Positions 54,406 to 63,384 are shown, numbered from the stretch's first letter. The stretch is 64,000 bases of DNA from Lichenicola sp964247755 (GCA_964247755.1 CAXTVX010000004.1:62001-126000); one strand, 5' to 3'. The notes: a model not told the origin generated them from the sequence alone. Made by a program: numbers and translations.

Positions 54406-54555
54406 CTAGCCGCGCGGGTGGCGGGCCGTGGTTCGCGGCGTCCTATTGTCCGGCCTGCGCCAGCCCAGCAGCCCGGCCTCGCCGCGCCCCCTCGCCATCC
54501 ACGTCATGACGAGGAAGATGCCGCCGCATTCGAGCAGGAGCAGGATGGCGTCCAC
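54406..54555 (-). CDS. Small membrane protein (49 aa) preceding the O-glycosylation ligase
   Basis: I do not recognise a family. From the GTG at 54555: MDAILLLLECGGIFLVMTW forms a hydrophobic helix (about residues 3-19), followed by a basic tail (ARGRGEAGLLGWRRPDNRTPR). Almost all third codon positions are G or C, as in true genes here, and the TAG stop is seven bases before the ligase ATG, so they are probably co-transcribed. GTG is the only candidate start after an in-frame TAA upstream. Alternatively a chance frame. Confidence 0.5.
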   Translation of the reverse strand: MDAILLLLECGGIFLVMTWMARGRGEAGLLGWRRPDNRTPRTTARHPRG

Positions 54556-54949
54556 GGGATGATGTCCGGCCGATTGGTAGGCGAAATGTTACGGACGACG
54601 GCGGCGAATGTAAATGAAACGGTCCGGCCGCCTGCTGGCATGCACACCCTCTACGTGAACACCGTTCACGCCGAGGCCCGCCGAGCGGGCTGAGGGCAAT
54701 GGTGTTGCCCCGCGCGTTCGACACACGGACGTTCCGGACCACGGGCATGGCGAGACCTCGTTGCCCACGCTTCGTCGGGTTGACGGAGGCCGCGTGCCAG
54801 GGATCCGGAGGTTGAAGGCTCGGTCCCTCCGGGTGCGCCATTCCAGGCGCATCTCCCCCCGACCCGTGGCCGATACGATGGGCTCGACGCAACTTCGCGG
54901 TGCTCCGGTCGATCAGGTCTCGTTCTTCCTCTGTAGTGAAAGACGGGAC
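54556..54949. other. Intergenic region with palindrome
   Basis: 394 bases without a supported gene. It contains the 17-base palindrome at 54654-54670 (separate entry) and an imperfect CCGGAGG/CCTCCGG stem near 54805-54832. It should contain the promoters of the minus-strand small membrane protein/ligase pair and of the plus-strand small secreted protein. Confidence 0.5.
54654..54670. promoter_or_regulatory. Palindrome CGTGAAC-ACC-GTTCACG
   Basis: Seven-base perfect arms with three central bases, about 100 bases upstream of the small membrane protein start on the minus strand. The layout suits a dimeric regulator operator. Similar TGAAC-GGC-GTTCA strings occur inside two coding regions, so the significance is limited. 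Confidence 0.4.
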
Positions 54950-55276
54950 ATGCGACAGCTGATCCTCGCTGCGGCGGTTCTTGCCGCGGGCGCGCCGGGC
55001 GTTGCCCGCAGTGATACGCTCGCCACCCTCAACGCGTCCCAGGTGGCGACCGGGAACCTCGACGCCTGCTTCGACAGGAACTTCCAGCCCGGCCGCGACA
55101 AGGCAAGCGACCACGGCGTGTCGAAGCGGCGGTTGCTGGATGCGTGCTCGACGGAATGGGATACGGCGGCACAGGCCTGTCACGTCAACACCGGCAACCC
55201 CCTCAAGGACTGCCGGAGCCAGACCGGACAGCTGGCCGACGACTACCTGAACCTGAAGAGCGCCAGCATCCGCTAG
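54950..55276 (+). CDS. Small secreted protein, unknown
   Basis: 108 residues from the ATG at 54950. Signal peptide MRQLILAAAVLAAGAPGVARS, mature part of about 85 residues with four Cys (DACFD, DACST, QACHV, KDCRS), which could form two disulfides in the periplasm. No family recognised. It precedes the free methionine sulfoxide reductase by 33 bases. Confidence 0.65.
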   Translation: MRQLILAAAVLAAGAPGVARSDTLATLNASQVATGNLDACFDRNFQPGRDKASDHGVSKRRLLDACSTEWDTAAQACHVNTGNPLKDCRSQTGQLADDYLNLKSASIR

Positions 55277-55309
55277 GCTCCGCCCGAATCCCCGACAGGT
55301 GGACACGAG

Positions 55310-55774
55310 ATGCAGACCACGTCCGACACCGGCGACCTCCTTGAGACCCTGGACGCGTTGCTGGCTGGAGAACACGACCTGGTCGCCAACGCTGCCAACA
55401 CTGCGGCACTGCTGTTCCACACGCTCGGCCAGGTGAACTGGGCCGGCTTCTACTTCCTGCAGGGCGGCGATCTGGTGCTGGGTCCGTTCCAGGGCCGGGT
55501 CGCCTGCGTACGCATCCCGCTCGGACGCGGCGTGTGCGGCACCGCCGCCGCGCGGCGCGAAACCATCGTTGTGCCGGACGTCCACCTGTTTCCCGGCCAC
55601 ATCGCCTGCGACGCGGCGTCGCGCAGCGAGATCGTGGTGCCGCTGATCCAGGACGGCGTGCTGCTCGGCGTGCTCGACATCGACAGCCCGGTCCCCGGCC
55701 GCTTCTCCGCCGACGACGCGGCACTGTGCGAGGCGGCGGCAGCCCTGCTGGTCCGCAGCCTGCGGCCCGCGTGA
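55310..55774 (+). CDS. msrC: Free methionine-R-sulfoxide reductase (GAF domain)
   Basis: 154 residues, complete GAF-fold fRMsr. Reduces free methionine-R-sulfoxide in the cytoplasm using thioredoxin. The three family Cys are present: Cys66 (GRVACVRI), Cys76 (RGVCGTA) and Cys100 (HIACDAAS), with NWAGFYFL and GVLDIDSP as supporting motifs. Its stop overlaps the NUDIX start (GTGA). The thioredoxin reductase gene is 6 kb away. Confidence 0.92.
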   Translation: MQTTSDTGDLLETLDALLAGEHDLVANAANTAALLFHTLGQVNWAGFYFLQGGDLVLGPFQGRVACVRIPLGRGVCGTAAARRETIVVPDVHLFPGHIACDAASRSEIVVPLIQDGVLLGVLDIDSPVPGRFSADDAALCEAAAALLVRSLRPA

Positions 55775-56178
55775 CGCCGGCGCCGGTCCCGGCAGCGCTC
55801 GCGGTCGTGGTGCGCAACCGGCAGGTGCTGCTGGTGCGGCGCGCCAACCCGCCGGACCAGGGCCTGTGGGGGTTCCCGGGCGGCCGGATCGAGCACGGCG
55901 AGACCGTGTTCGCGGCCGCGGAGCGCGAGCTCGCCGAGGAGACCGGGCTGGCCGGAACCGCGATCCGCCTGCTGGACGCGCTCGACCTGCTCGACCGCGC
56001 GCCGGACGGCACGCTGCGGCACCACTTCATCCTGCTCGCGGTGCTGTGCACGCCCGGCTCCGGGGCCGCGCACGCCGCGGACGACGCGCTGGAGGCGCGG
56101 TGGTTCGACCGGGACGCGCTCGAGGGCGACCGGTTCAGCCGGAACGTCGCCCGCCTCGCCCACGCCGCCCTGGCCTGA
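55771..56178 (+). CDS. NUDIX hydrolase
   Basis: 135 residues from a GTG that overlaps the msrC stop. The NUDIX box GGRIEHGETVFAAAERELAEETG is present (written here over 23 residues in two halves: GGRIEHGETVF and AAAERELAEETG), preceded by the VVVRNRQVLLVRRA start of the ADP-ribose/NADH pyrophosphatase-like group. It probably hydrolyses a damaged or surplus nucleotide. Substrate not deducible. Confidence 0.9.
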   Translation: MTPAPVPAALAVVVRNRQVLLVRRANPPDQGLWGFPGGRIEHGETVFAAAERELAEETGLAGTAIRLLDALDLLDRAPDGTLRHHFILLAVLCTPGSGAAHAADDALEARWFDRDALEGDRFSRNVARLAHAALA

Positions 56179-56208
56179 CGACCGCACGGGCATCGGGCCG
56201 CCTTCCGG

Positions 56209-57075
56209 TCAGGCGATCTGCATGCTCTGCACCGCGGTCTCCAGCTCCTGGAAGCTCGGCATGTGCTCGTTCGGGACCATCTTGCGACCGCTCTCGATGC
56301 TGATCTGCGGCGGGTTGCCGTGCAGGTGCGCCACCAGCACCGCGCGGATCAGCTCGTAGTACTTGGCCTCCTCCATGACCACGGCGCTCAGCCGCGCCGC
56401 GATCGGCGCGACCACGCCGTAGGCCAGCAGGACGCCCAGGAAGGTGCCGACCAGCGCGCCGCCGATCATCTCGCCCAGCACCGCCGGCGGCTCGCTGATC
56501 TTGGACATGGTCTTGATTACGCCGAGCACGGCGGCCACGATCCCGAGTGCCGGCAGCGCATCGGACATGCTCTGCAGCGCGTGGCAGGGATGCAGCTCCT
56601 CGGCCAGCGTCTTCTTCAGCTCGCGCGCCATGATGTCGTCGAGCTGGTGCGGGTCGTCCACGGTCATGCCGACCATGCGCAGGTAGTCGCAGATCATGGC
56701 CCCGGCGTGGTGGTTCGCCAGCACCTTCGGAAAGGCCGCGAACGCGCTGCTGCTTTCCGGCCGCTCGATGTGCGGCTCGATCGCGGTGGCGCCCTTGCTG
56801 CTCGCGAGCTTCACGAAGAAATACAGCAGGCTCAGCATCTCGACGTAGTCGGCCTTCTTGAACGACGGTCCCTTCAGGACCTTCTTGAACCCGCCGATCG
56901 TGTGCTTGATCTCGTGCATCGAGTTGGCCATCAGGAAGGTGCCCACCGCGGCACCCAGGATGCTCAGCAGCTCGAACGGCATCGACGCCACCAGCGGCCC
57001 GATCGCGCCGCCGGAGGCGACGAAGCTGCCGAACACGCAGAGCAGCAGGAACACCAGGCCGCCGATGGTGAACAT
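56209..57075 (-). CDS. motA: Flagellar motor stator protein MotA
   Basis: 288 residues, about four membrane helices with the conserved cytoplasmic loop between helices 2 and 3. The C-terminal motif LGEMIGGALVGTFLGVLLAYGVVAPIA is the MotA/TolQ/ExbB pore region (two helices). Forms the proton channel of the flagellar stator with MotB. It starts four bases after the motB stop, so motB is the upstream gene, the reverse of the usual order. Confidence 0.95.
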   Translation of the reverse strand: MFTIGGLVFLLLCVFGSFVASGGAIGPLVASMPFELLSILGAAVGTFLMANSMHEIKHTIGGFKKVLKGPSFKKADYVEMLSLLYFFVKLASSKGATAIEPHIERPESSSAFAAFPKVLANHHAGAMICDYLRMVGMTVDDPHQLDDIMARELKKTLAEELHPCHALQSMSDALPALGIVAAVLGVIKTMSKISEPPAVLGEMIGGALVGTFLGVLLAYGVVAPIAARLSAVVMEEAKYYELIRAVLVAHLHGNPPQISIESGRKMVPNEHMPSFQELETAVQSMQIA

Positions 57076-57079
57076 CGGC

Positions 57080-58162
57080 TCAGCCCCCCGCCGTGCCGGG
57101 CGGCGACACGTGCTGCCGGCGCAGGGTCAGCACAACCCGCCGGTTGGCGCTGGCGAGCGGATCCGCGGGCAGCAGCAGGTGCCGGTCGGCATATCCCGTC
57201 ACCCCGGCCACCCGGCCGTCCGGCAGCCCCGCATCGACCAGCAGGTCACGCGCCGCGTTGGCGCGTCCCGACGACAGGGTCCAGTTCGAGACGGCTCCGG
57301 CCGACAAGGGTGCCGCGTCGCTGTAGCCCTCGATCGAGACCGGCTCCGGCAGCGTCGCGAGGAACGGCGCCACCTTGCGCAGCAGGGCCTGGGCCCTGGC
57401 GTTCAGGGTGGTGGCGCCGCGGTCGAACATGGGCTTGCTCTGGCTGTCCATGATCTGGATGCGCAGTCCGTCGGCGGTGACGTCGACCGCCATCTGGTCG
57501 GCGAACGCGGCCAGCGAGGGATCGGCCGCGACCAGGCGCTTCACCGCCCCGATCGCCGCCTTAAGGGACCTGTCCTCGGCCGCCGCCGCCGCTGCTGCTG
57601 CAGCCTTGTCCACCTTCGGACCGGCTTCCGACGCGGCGGCGCCCACCCCGCCTGCCGCCTGGCCCTGCGTGACGCCCTGGGCAGCGGCACCCTGGGCAGC
57701 CTTGCCCTGGACGAGGGCGGGCCCGGCGGCTGGGCCCGCGGACTCGTCGTCGTTGTCGCTGTCCGACGCGCCGGACGAGGAGTCGCCGTCGTCCGCGACT
57801 TGGCCGGGTGCCGTCTGCATCGCCATCGGCTGCGGCGCGTCCGCGGTCGGCGGCGCGCCGCTGCCGTTCACCACCAGGTTGGTTCCCTTGTCCAGCGGGC
57901 TCATCCCGCCCGGCACCAGGCCGGCCCCGGAGAACCCGTTCTCGACGTTGGCGAGCGGGCTGAAATAGGCGGCGATGCCGCGTCGCTGCTGCTCGCTGGT
58001 GGCGTTGATCAGCCACATCAGCAGGAAGAACGCCATCATCGCGGTCACGAAGTCGGCGTACGCGACCTTCCAGGCGCCGCCATGATGGCCGACAGCACCT
58101 TCCTCTATCCGGCGGATGACGATCGTCGTTCCGCTCTCGGTCTTGCCACGCCGCTTGGCCAT
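57080..58162 (-). CDS. motB: Flagellar motor protein MotB
   Basis: 360 residues. N-terminal single helix with the proton-binding Asp37 in WKVAYADFVTAMMAFFLLMW, an Ala/Gly/Asp-rich linker (about residues 90-210) and the C-terminal OmpA-like peptidoglycan-binding domain (IEGYSDAAPLS, SSGRANAARDLLVDAG). Anchors the stator to the cell wall. First of the motB-motA pair. It implies a motile stage in this organism. Confidence 0.95.
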   Translation of the reverse strand: MAKRRGKTESGTTIVIRRIEEGAVGHHGGAWKVAYADFVTAMMAFFLLMWLINATSEQQRRGIAAYFSPLANVENGFSGAGLVPGGMSPLDKGTNLVVNGSGAPPTADAPQPMAMQTAPGQVADDGDSSSGASDSDNDDESAGPAAGPALVQGKAAQGAAAQGVTQGQAAGGVGAAASEAGPKVDKAAAAAAAAAEDRSLKAAIGAVKRLVAADPSLAAFADQMAVDVTADGLRIQIMDSQSKPMFDRGATTLNARAQALLRKVAPFLATLPEPVSIEGYSDAAPLSAGAVSNWTLSSGRANAARDLLVDAGLPDGRVAGVTGYADRHLLLPADPLASANRRVVLTLRRQHVSPPGTAGG

Positions 58163-58244
58163 CCGGATTCCTGCTCCCGCGTCACCCGTCCAGACGACAC
58201 CATGCGGGGCAGCGCCTTAATCATCGGCTAACGCGGGGTGTTCA

Positions 58245-59681
58245 CTAACGCGTGGGCAACCGGACGATGTCGGCGTCAAGCCCGGGCGGCAGTCCGGGGC
58301 GCAGGCGCACGCGGTAGAGCCGGTAGCGCTCCGCCACCCGTCCGCCACGGCTTCGGACCAGCTCGCCCGCCGGCACCAGCATCGACCAGTAGCGCCCGTC
58401 CGGCGCGTCGTGCCGCCGCTCGCTCCGCACCAGCACGCCGGTGGTCGCTCCGGCCGCGCCGTGCGGCAACGCGAACAACGCCCAGCGCGGCTGTACGCCC
58501 AGCACCGTCCGGCCCGGCAGGCCGCGCGCCAGCTCCGCCGCCAGGCCATATTCGTCGGCGGCGACGAACCCCGGACCGGCCGTGCCGGCGGCGGTGGCCA
58601 GCGCCTGCCATCCCGCCAGCCGCTGCAACGTCACGTCCATCCCGCGCGGCAGCGGGAACGGCGCCGCCGCCTGCAGGTATACCGCCGCCGTCAGCGCGAA
58701 GCCGAGGACCGCCGCCTGCCGCCACCATCCCGGCGCCACTGCCGCGGCGGCGATCAGCGCCGATGGATAGAGCAGGCCCGGCCAGTTCGCCTGCACCCGG
58801 TCGCCGAGCGCGTGCTGCACGAACACCGCCAGGGGCAGCAGCGTCACCCAGGCGAGCAGCGCCGAAGCAGGCCTGCCGCGGCGCCCATCATGAACGGCGT
58901 TCACGATCCCGGCGACGAGCAGGACGAACACCAGCGGCGTCGTCAGCCCGAGCTGCCCGCCCGCCAGCTCGGCGAGATACCGGGCGGCCCGGGCCGGATG
59001 CCAGTCCCCGGTGCGTCCGCCCTGCCTGGCGAAGCTGGCCCAGCCATGCCCTGCGTTCCAGCCCAGCACCGGCGCGAATGCGGCCAGCGCCAGCAGGGCC
59101 GCCAGCCACGGCCACGGGCTGCGCAGCCAGCGCCGCCCCTCCGCGGTCGCCAGCAGCCAGCCGGCCAGGCCCATCGCGGTCAGCAGCGCCGTGTATTTGC
59201 TGTCGAGCGCCAGGCCGGTCGCGATCCCGACGGCAAGCCACCAGGCGCCCTGCCCGGTCGCCAGCACCCGACCGAGTGCGGCCAGTGCCAGCGTCCAGAA
59301 GAACAGCAGCGGCGTGTCCGGGGTCATGGTGACGCTGCCGACGCCGAGCAGCAGGGTGGCGTTCAACAGCACCGCCGCCGCCAGCGCACGCGGCAACCGG
59401 TTCTGCCGATCGCCCAGGTCGGCGGCGGCCGAGGCCAGCAGCAGGGTGCCGAGTGCCGCCGAGACCGGCGCCAGCAGGCGCACGCCGAGCGGTCCGCCGC
59501 CGCACAGCCACGTCCCTGCCTTGATCCACAGCGCCACCATCGGCGGGTGGTCGAGATAGCCCGGCGCCAGGGCACGCGACCACACCCAATAGTAGGACTC
59601 GTCCGGCGACAGCGGCACCAGGCCGCACACCGCGAGCCGGAGCAGGGTCAGCAGCAGGAGGATCGCGAGCCACCACCTCAA
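58245..59681 (-). CDS. Glycosyltransferase 39 family (ArnT/PMT-like)
   Basis: 478 residues from a TTG at 59681 (LRWWLAILLLLTLLRL), which overlaps the preceding stop by TTGA; a longer start at 59723 is possible. About ten or more membrane helices and the family hallmark LSPDESYYWVWSRALAPGYLDHPPMVAL, given here in two pieces. Uses polyprenyl-phosphate sugar to glycosylate lipid A or another envelope acceptor in the periplasm. The gene before it encodes the polyprenyl-phosphate sugar synthase, so the two form a supply-and-transfer pair. Confidence 0.88.
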   Translation of the reverse strand: MRWWLAILLLLTLLRLAVCGLVPLSPDESYYWVWSRALAPGYLDHPPMVALWIKAGTWLCGGGPLGVRLLAPVSAALGTLLLASAAADLGDRQNRLPRALAAAVLLNATLLLGVGSVTMTPDTPLLFFWTLALAALGRVLATGQGAWWLAVGIATGLALDSKYTALLTAMGLAGWLLATAEGRRWLRSPWPWLAALLALAAFAPVLGWNAGHGWASFARQGGRTGDWHPARAARYLAELAGGQLGLTTPLVFVLLVAGIVNAVHDGRRGRPASALLAWVTLLPLAVFVQHALGDRVQANWPGLLYPSALIAAAAVAPGWWRQAAVLGFALTAAVYLQAAAPFPLPRGMDVTLQRLAGWQALATAAGTAGPGFVAADEYGLAAELARGLPGRTVLGVQPRWALFALPHGAAGATTGVLVRSERRHDAPDGRYWSMLVPAGELVRSRGGRVAERYRLYRVRLRPGLPPGLDADIVRLPTR

Positions 59682-60802
59682 CGCAGGCGCCAGATCAGGG
59701 TGGAGGACACCGCGTAGTTCCACACTACCCCGATCGCGGCACCCGCGGCACCGGCCGGCTGCCAGCCGTGATGGGCGTCGTGCAGGGTGCGGGCGATGCC
59801 CACGTTGGCGACCGCGCCGACGCCGCAGACCAGCATGAACAGCAGCAGGCCGCGCCACAGCCGGACGCCGCGCAGGCGGCGGTCGCGATAGGTCAGGGTG
59901 TTGTTGAGCCAGAAGTTGGCGACCATCGCCGCCACCGTGCCGATCGTCTGCGCTTCGGCGAACGGGGCGCCGGTGCGACGGGCGGCGTCCAGCACCAGGA
60001 GGTTCACCAGCACGCCGGCCAAGCCCACGGCAGCGAAGCCGATGAACCGGGTCGGCAGCAGGCCGCGGAACGCCTTGTCGAGAACCATGCTGCCGAACTG
60101 TGCCAGCACCAGGGCGTCGAGCTTGCTTTCGCCGGCCAGGCGCGGCCGGAACCGGGCCGGGATCTCAAGCACGCGCGGGATCTCGCCGGTCGCGGCAGGG
60201 GCGGACAGGATCAGGTCGAGCAGGATCTTGAACCCTTGCCCGCTCAGGCGGGGAGCTACCCGCTCGAAGAAGCACCGCTCGAAGGCGAAGAACCCGCTCA
60301 TCGGGTCGCCGAGCCGGGCGAAACCCGGGCGCACCGGCAGGAACGCCTGCGCCAAGCGGATCCCGCCATCCGACAGACGGTGCCGCCACGGCGAGGACAG
60401 CCCGGCGGAGTCGCCACCGAGCACGTGGCGCGAGCCGACCGCGACGTCGCAGAGCCCCTCCGCCACCGCGTCCAGCATGCGCGGCAGGCAGGTCTCGTCG
60501 TGCTGCAGGTCGCCGTCCATCACCGCGATCAGCGGCGCCGAGGAGGCCAGCACCCCCTCGATCACCGCCGACGACAGGCCGCGCCGGCCGATTCGCCGCA
60601 GGCCGCGCACGCGCCCATCGACGGCGGCGACGGCGCGTATCTCCTCGATGGTGCCGTCCGGGCTGTCGTCGTCGACGAAGATCGCCTCCCAGCTGCGGCC
60701 GGCTAGGGCGGCATCGAGGGCCGCCACCAGCGGACGCACGTTGGGGCGCTCCCGGTAGCAGGGCACCACGATGCTGATGGAGGGGCTGATCTGGGGCGGC
60801 AT
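59678..60802 (-). CDS. Polyprenyl-phosphate sugar synthase (GT2) with GtrA-like domain
   Basis: 374 residues from the ATG at 60802. GT2 domain: SIVVPCYRERPNVRPLV, FVDDDSPDGT, VMDGDLQHD and KLDALVLAQFG. The C-terminal third (RFIGFAAVGLAGVLVNLLVL onward) is a GtrA-like set of about four membrane helices. It makes undecaprenyl-phosphate sugar and may flip it to the periplasm for the GT39 enzyme. No good ribosome site is visible; a TTG two codons upstream is an alternative start. Confidence 0.9.
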   Translation of the reverse strand: MPPQISPSISIVVPCYRERPNVRPLVAALDAALAGRSWEAIFVDDDSPDGTIEEIRAVAAVDGRVRGLRRIGRRGLSSAVIEGVLASSAPLIAVMDGDLQHDETCLPRMLDAVAEGLCDVAVGSRHVLGGDSAGLSSPWRHRLSDGGIRLAQAFLPVRPGFARLGDPMSGFFAFERCFFERVAPRLSGQGFKILLDLILSAPAATGEIPRVLEIPARFRPRLAGESKLDALVLAQFGSMVLDKAFRGLLPTRFIGFAAVGLAGVLVNLLVLDAARRTGAPFAEAQTIGTVAAMVANFWLNNTLTYRDRRLRGVRLWRGLLLFMLVCGVGAVANVGIARTLHDAHHGWQPAGAAGAAIGVVWNYAVSSTLIWRLR

Positions 60803-60823
60803 CGACAACGCGGCAGCGGCTGG

Positions 60824-61315
60824 TCAGATCGGCACGCCGGCGAGGTCGCGGCTGGTGCGTATGGTCTGAAGGGTCTGCAGGCGGCTCACATGCGCGGTCT
60901 CGGTCAGGCGGCGGGTGAGCTGGTTCTCGTGCGCGGTGTCGCGGGCGACCAGGCGAAGCAGGAAGTCGCCGCCGCCGCGGATCATGTGGCACTCGCGCAC
61001 CTCGGGCCACTCGGCGACCAGCGCCTCGAAGCCGGTCAGCACGCTGTCCTTCTGGCTGTCGAGGCCGACCAGGGCAAAGAACACCACGGTCCAGCCGAGC
61101 AGGAGCGGGTCGCTGTCGCCGTGGTAGCCGCGTATCACCCCCAGCTCCTCCAGCCGGCGAACCCGGCGCAGGCAGGGCGGGGCAGAGATGCCGGCACGCC
61201 TGGCCAGCTCGACGTTGGTCATGCGGCCGTCCTGCTGCAGCTCGGCGACGATGCGCCGGTCGATGGCGTCGAGCTCGACACCGAGCTGGATACCAAGCTG
61301 GTCTGCGATCTGCAT
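60824..61315 (-). CDS. Lrp/AsnC family transcriptional regulator
   Basis: 163 residues. HTH at the N-terminus (LDAIDRRIVAELQQDGRMTNVELARRAGISAPPCLRRVRRLEE, residues about 14-57) and a RAM-type ligand domain (VRECHMIRGGGDFLLRLVARD). Longer frame to 61477 lacks family features. Divergent from trxB, which it may regulate; that arrangement is common in this part of the alphaproteobacteria. Ligand unknown. Confidence 0.9.
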   Translation of the reverse strand: MQIADQLGIQLGVELDAIDRRIVAELQQDGRMTNVELARRAGISAPPCLRRVRRLEELGVIRGYHGDSDPLLLGWTVVFFALVGLDSQKDSVLTGFEALVAEWPEVRECHMIRGGGDFLLRLVARDTAHENQLTRRLTETAHVSRLQTLQTIRTSRDLAGVPI

Positions 61316-61385
61316 GGCGGCATGGTGTATTGCAGCCACGGCCACACGCAAAGGCCGCAGCCTGCGGCGCTGGCGCCCATCTTGC

Positions 61386-61415
61386 TTGCGCCGCAGCAAA
61401 CCAGGCTCATATCCT
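61386..61415 (+). promoter_or_regulatory. Possible sigma-70 promoter of trxB
   Basis: TTGCGC at 61386-61391 and TATCCT at 61410-61415 are 18 bases apart, 28 bases before the ATG. Only a partial match to -35/-10. Confidence 0.35.
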
Positions 61416-61442
61416 GGCCGAAGCGTGAGAATCGATCGCCCC

Positions 61443-62429
61443 ATGACCCAGACCTTCACCACCGACCTGCTCGTCATCGGCGCCGGCCCGGCCGGCTATA
61501 CCGCCGCGATCTATGCCGCGCGGGCCAACATGAAGCCGATCCTGGTGTCGGGGCTGCAGCCGGGCGGCCAGCTGACCATCACCACCGACGTCGAGAACTA
61601 TCCCGGCTTCGCCGAGGCGGTGCAGGGCCCGTGGCTGATGGAGCAGATGGCGGCCCAGGCGGAGCATGTCGGCACGCGGGTGATCTCCGACCTGATCGTC
61701 GAGTGCGAGCTGCAGCCCCGGCGGGCCGGCGAGCCGTTCCGGCTGGTCGGCGACGGGGGCGACATCTATCTCGCGCGCACGGTGGTGATCGCCACCGGCG
61801 CCCAGGCACGCTGGCTCGGCCTGCCGGCGGAGAGCCGGCTGCACGGCGCCGGGGTGTCGGCCTGCGCCACCTGCGACGGCTTCTTCTACCGCGGCAAGCG
61901 GGTGGCGGTGATCGGCGGCGGCAACACCGCGGTCGAGGAGGCGCTGTTCCTCACCCACCACGCCGACCACGTGACGCTGATCCACCGGCGGGACCGGCTG
62001 CGCGCGGAGCGGATCCTGCAGGACCGGCTGTTCGCCCACCCCAAGGTGTCGGTGCTGTGGAACAGCGTGGTCGAGGACATCACCGACGCCGGCACGCCGC
62101 CGGTGGTGGACGGGGTGGTATTGCGCGACACGGTCACGGGCCGGAGCAGCCGGCTCGGCGTCGACGGGGTGTTCGTGGCGATCGGCCACCTGCCCAACAC
62201 CACGGTGTTCCGCGGCCAGGTCGAGCTCGACGCGGAAGGCTACGTTCTCACCGATCCCGGCAGCACGCGCACCTCGGTGCCGGGCGTGTTCGCCGCCGGC
62301 GACGTGCAGGACAAGGTATTCCGCCAGGCGGTGACCGCAGCCGGCACCGGCTGCATGGCCGCACTCGAAGCGGAACGCTACCTGACCGAGCAGGTGGTCC
62401 CGCTCCCGGCCGAAGCCGAAGCCGCCTAG
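61443..62429 (+). CDS. trxB: Thioredoxin-disulfide reductase
   Basis: 328 residues. FAD site VIGAGPAGYTAAIYAARA at the N-terminus, redox pair Cys141/Cys144 in CATC, NADPH motif VIGGGNTAVEEALFLTHHA and the second FAD motif VFAAGDVQDKVFRQAVTAAG. It reduces thioredoxin with NADPH in the cytoplasm, which in turn supports msrC. The ATG at 61443 is chosen; the frame opens earlier at 61188. LysR gene follows 51 bases later. Confidence 0.96.
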   Translation: MTQTFTTDLLVIGAGPAGYTAAIYAARANMKPILVSGLQPGGQLTITTDVENYPGFAEAVQGPWLMEQMAAQAEHVGTRVISDLIVECELQPRRAGEPFRLVGDGGDIYLARTVVIATGAQARWLGLPAESRLHGAGVSACATCDGFFYRGKRVAVIGGGNTAVEEALFLTHHADHVTLIHRRDRLRAERILQDRLFAHPKVSVLWNSVVEDITDAGTPPVVDGVVLRDTVTGRSSRLGVDGVFVAIGHLPNTTVFRGQVELDAEGYVLTDPGSTRTSVPGVFAAGDVQDKVFRQAVTAAGTGCMAALEAERYLTEQVVPLPAEAEAA

Positions 62430-62480
62430 AGGGAGCGGGTTCGTGCGGCCCTCAACCCCGAACCGATGGAACGGCGCACG

Positions 62481-63371
62481 ATGAGCATGGATTGGGACAA
62501 GCTCAGGATTTTCCACGCGGTCGCGGAGGCGGGCAGCTTCACCCATGCCGGCGACGTGCTCAACCTGAGCCAGTCCGCGGTCAGCCGGCAGATCTCGGCG
62601 CTGGAGGAGGCGCTCCAGGTGCCGCTGTTCCATCGCCACGCGCGAGGCCTGATCCTGACCGAGCAGGGCGAGCAGATGAACCGCACCGTGCGGGAGGTGT
62701 TCGCCAAGCTCGCCATGACCGAGGCGCTGCTCAGCGAAAGCAAGGAGAAGGCGGCCGGCCGGCTCAAGGTGACCACCACCGCCGGCTTCGGCACCGCCTG
62801 GCTGGCGCCACGGCTGCCGCGCTTCCTGGCGATGCACCCGGACATCTCCATCACCCTGATCCTGGAAGACAGCGACCTCGATCTCGGCATGCGCGAAGCC
62901 GACGTGGCGATCCGCATGCACCCGCCGCGTCAGCCCGACCTGGTGCAGCGGCACCTGACCGACATCCAGATGCCGGTCTGCGCCTCGCCGGACTACCTCC
63001 AGCGCAACGGCACCCCGGCCACGGCGGAAGACCTGGACGGGCACAAGCTGCTGCTGTTCGGCTCCTACCGGCCGCCGGTGGCGGACGTGAACTGGCTGGC
63101 GAGCCTCGGGCGGCCGAACGGGCAGAAGCGGCAGCCGGTGTTCGAGGTGAACAGCCTGACCGCCCTGGCCGACGCGATCGAGGCCGGGCTCGGGATCGGC
63201 TCGGTGCCGCACTACATGCTGACCGACCGGCCGGGCCTCCAGCGGATCATGCCCGACATCAAGCCGCCGACGATCGAGGCCTACTTCGTGTATCCGGAGG
63301 AGCTGCGCACGTCGAAGCGGGTGGCGGTGTTCCGGGACTTCCTGCTGGCCGAGATGCCGTCGCGGCATTGA
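62481..63371 (+). CDS. LysR regulator, LsrB/VtlR-like
   Basis: 296 residues (MSMDWDKLRIFHAVAEAGSF). N-terminal winged HTH and C-terminal LysR substrate domain (RLKVTTTAGFGTAWLAPRLPRFL, AIEAGLGIGSVPHYML). The start phrase and position directly after trxB are typical of LsrB/VtlR, a redox- and symbiosis-linked regulator in Rhizobiales. ATG codons at 62466 and 62487 are alternatives. Identity is inferred from position and the N-terminal motif. Confidence 0.85.
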   Translation: MSMDWDKLRIFHAVAEAGSFTHAGDVLNLSQSAVSRQISALEEALQVPLFHRHARGLILTEQGEQMNRTVREVFAKLAMTEALLSESKEKAAGRLKVTTTAGFGTAWLAPRLPRFLAMHPDISITLILEDSDLDLGMREADVAIRMHPPRQPDLVQRHLTDIQMPVCASPDYLQRNGTPATAEDLDGHKLLLFGSYRPPVADVNWLASLGRPNGQKRQPVFEVNSLTALADAIEAGLGIGSVPHYMLTDRPGLQRIMPDIKPPTIEAYFVYPEELRTSKRVAVFRDFLLAEMPSRH

Positions 63372-63384
63372 CGTGGACAGTGCG

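Noticed and set aside
56170..56219. GCCTGAC/GTCAGGC stem between NUDIX and motA
   Set aside because: Arms of seven bases are separated by a long loop and there is no T-run; too weak to call a terminator.
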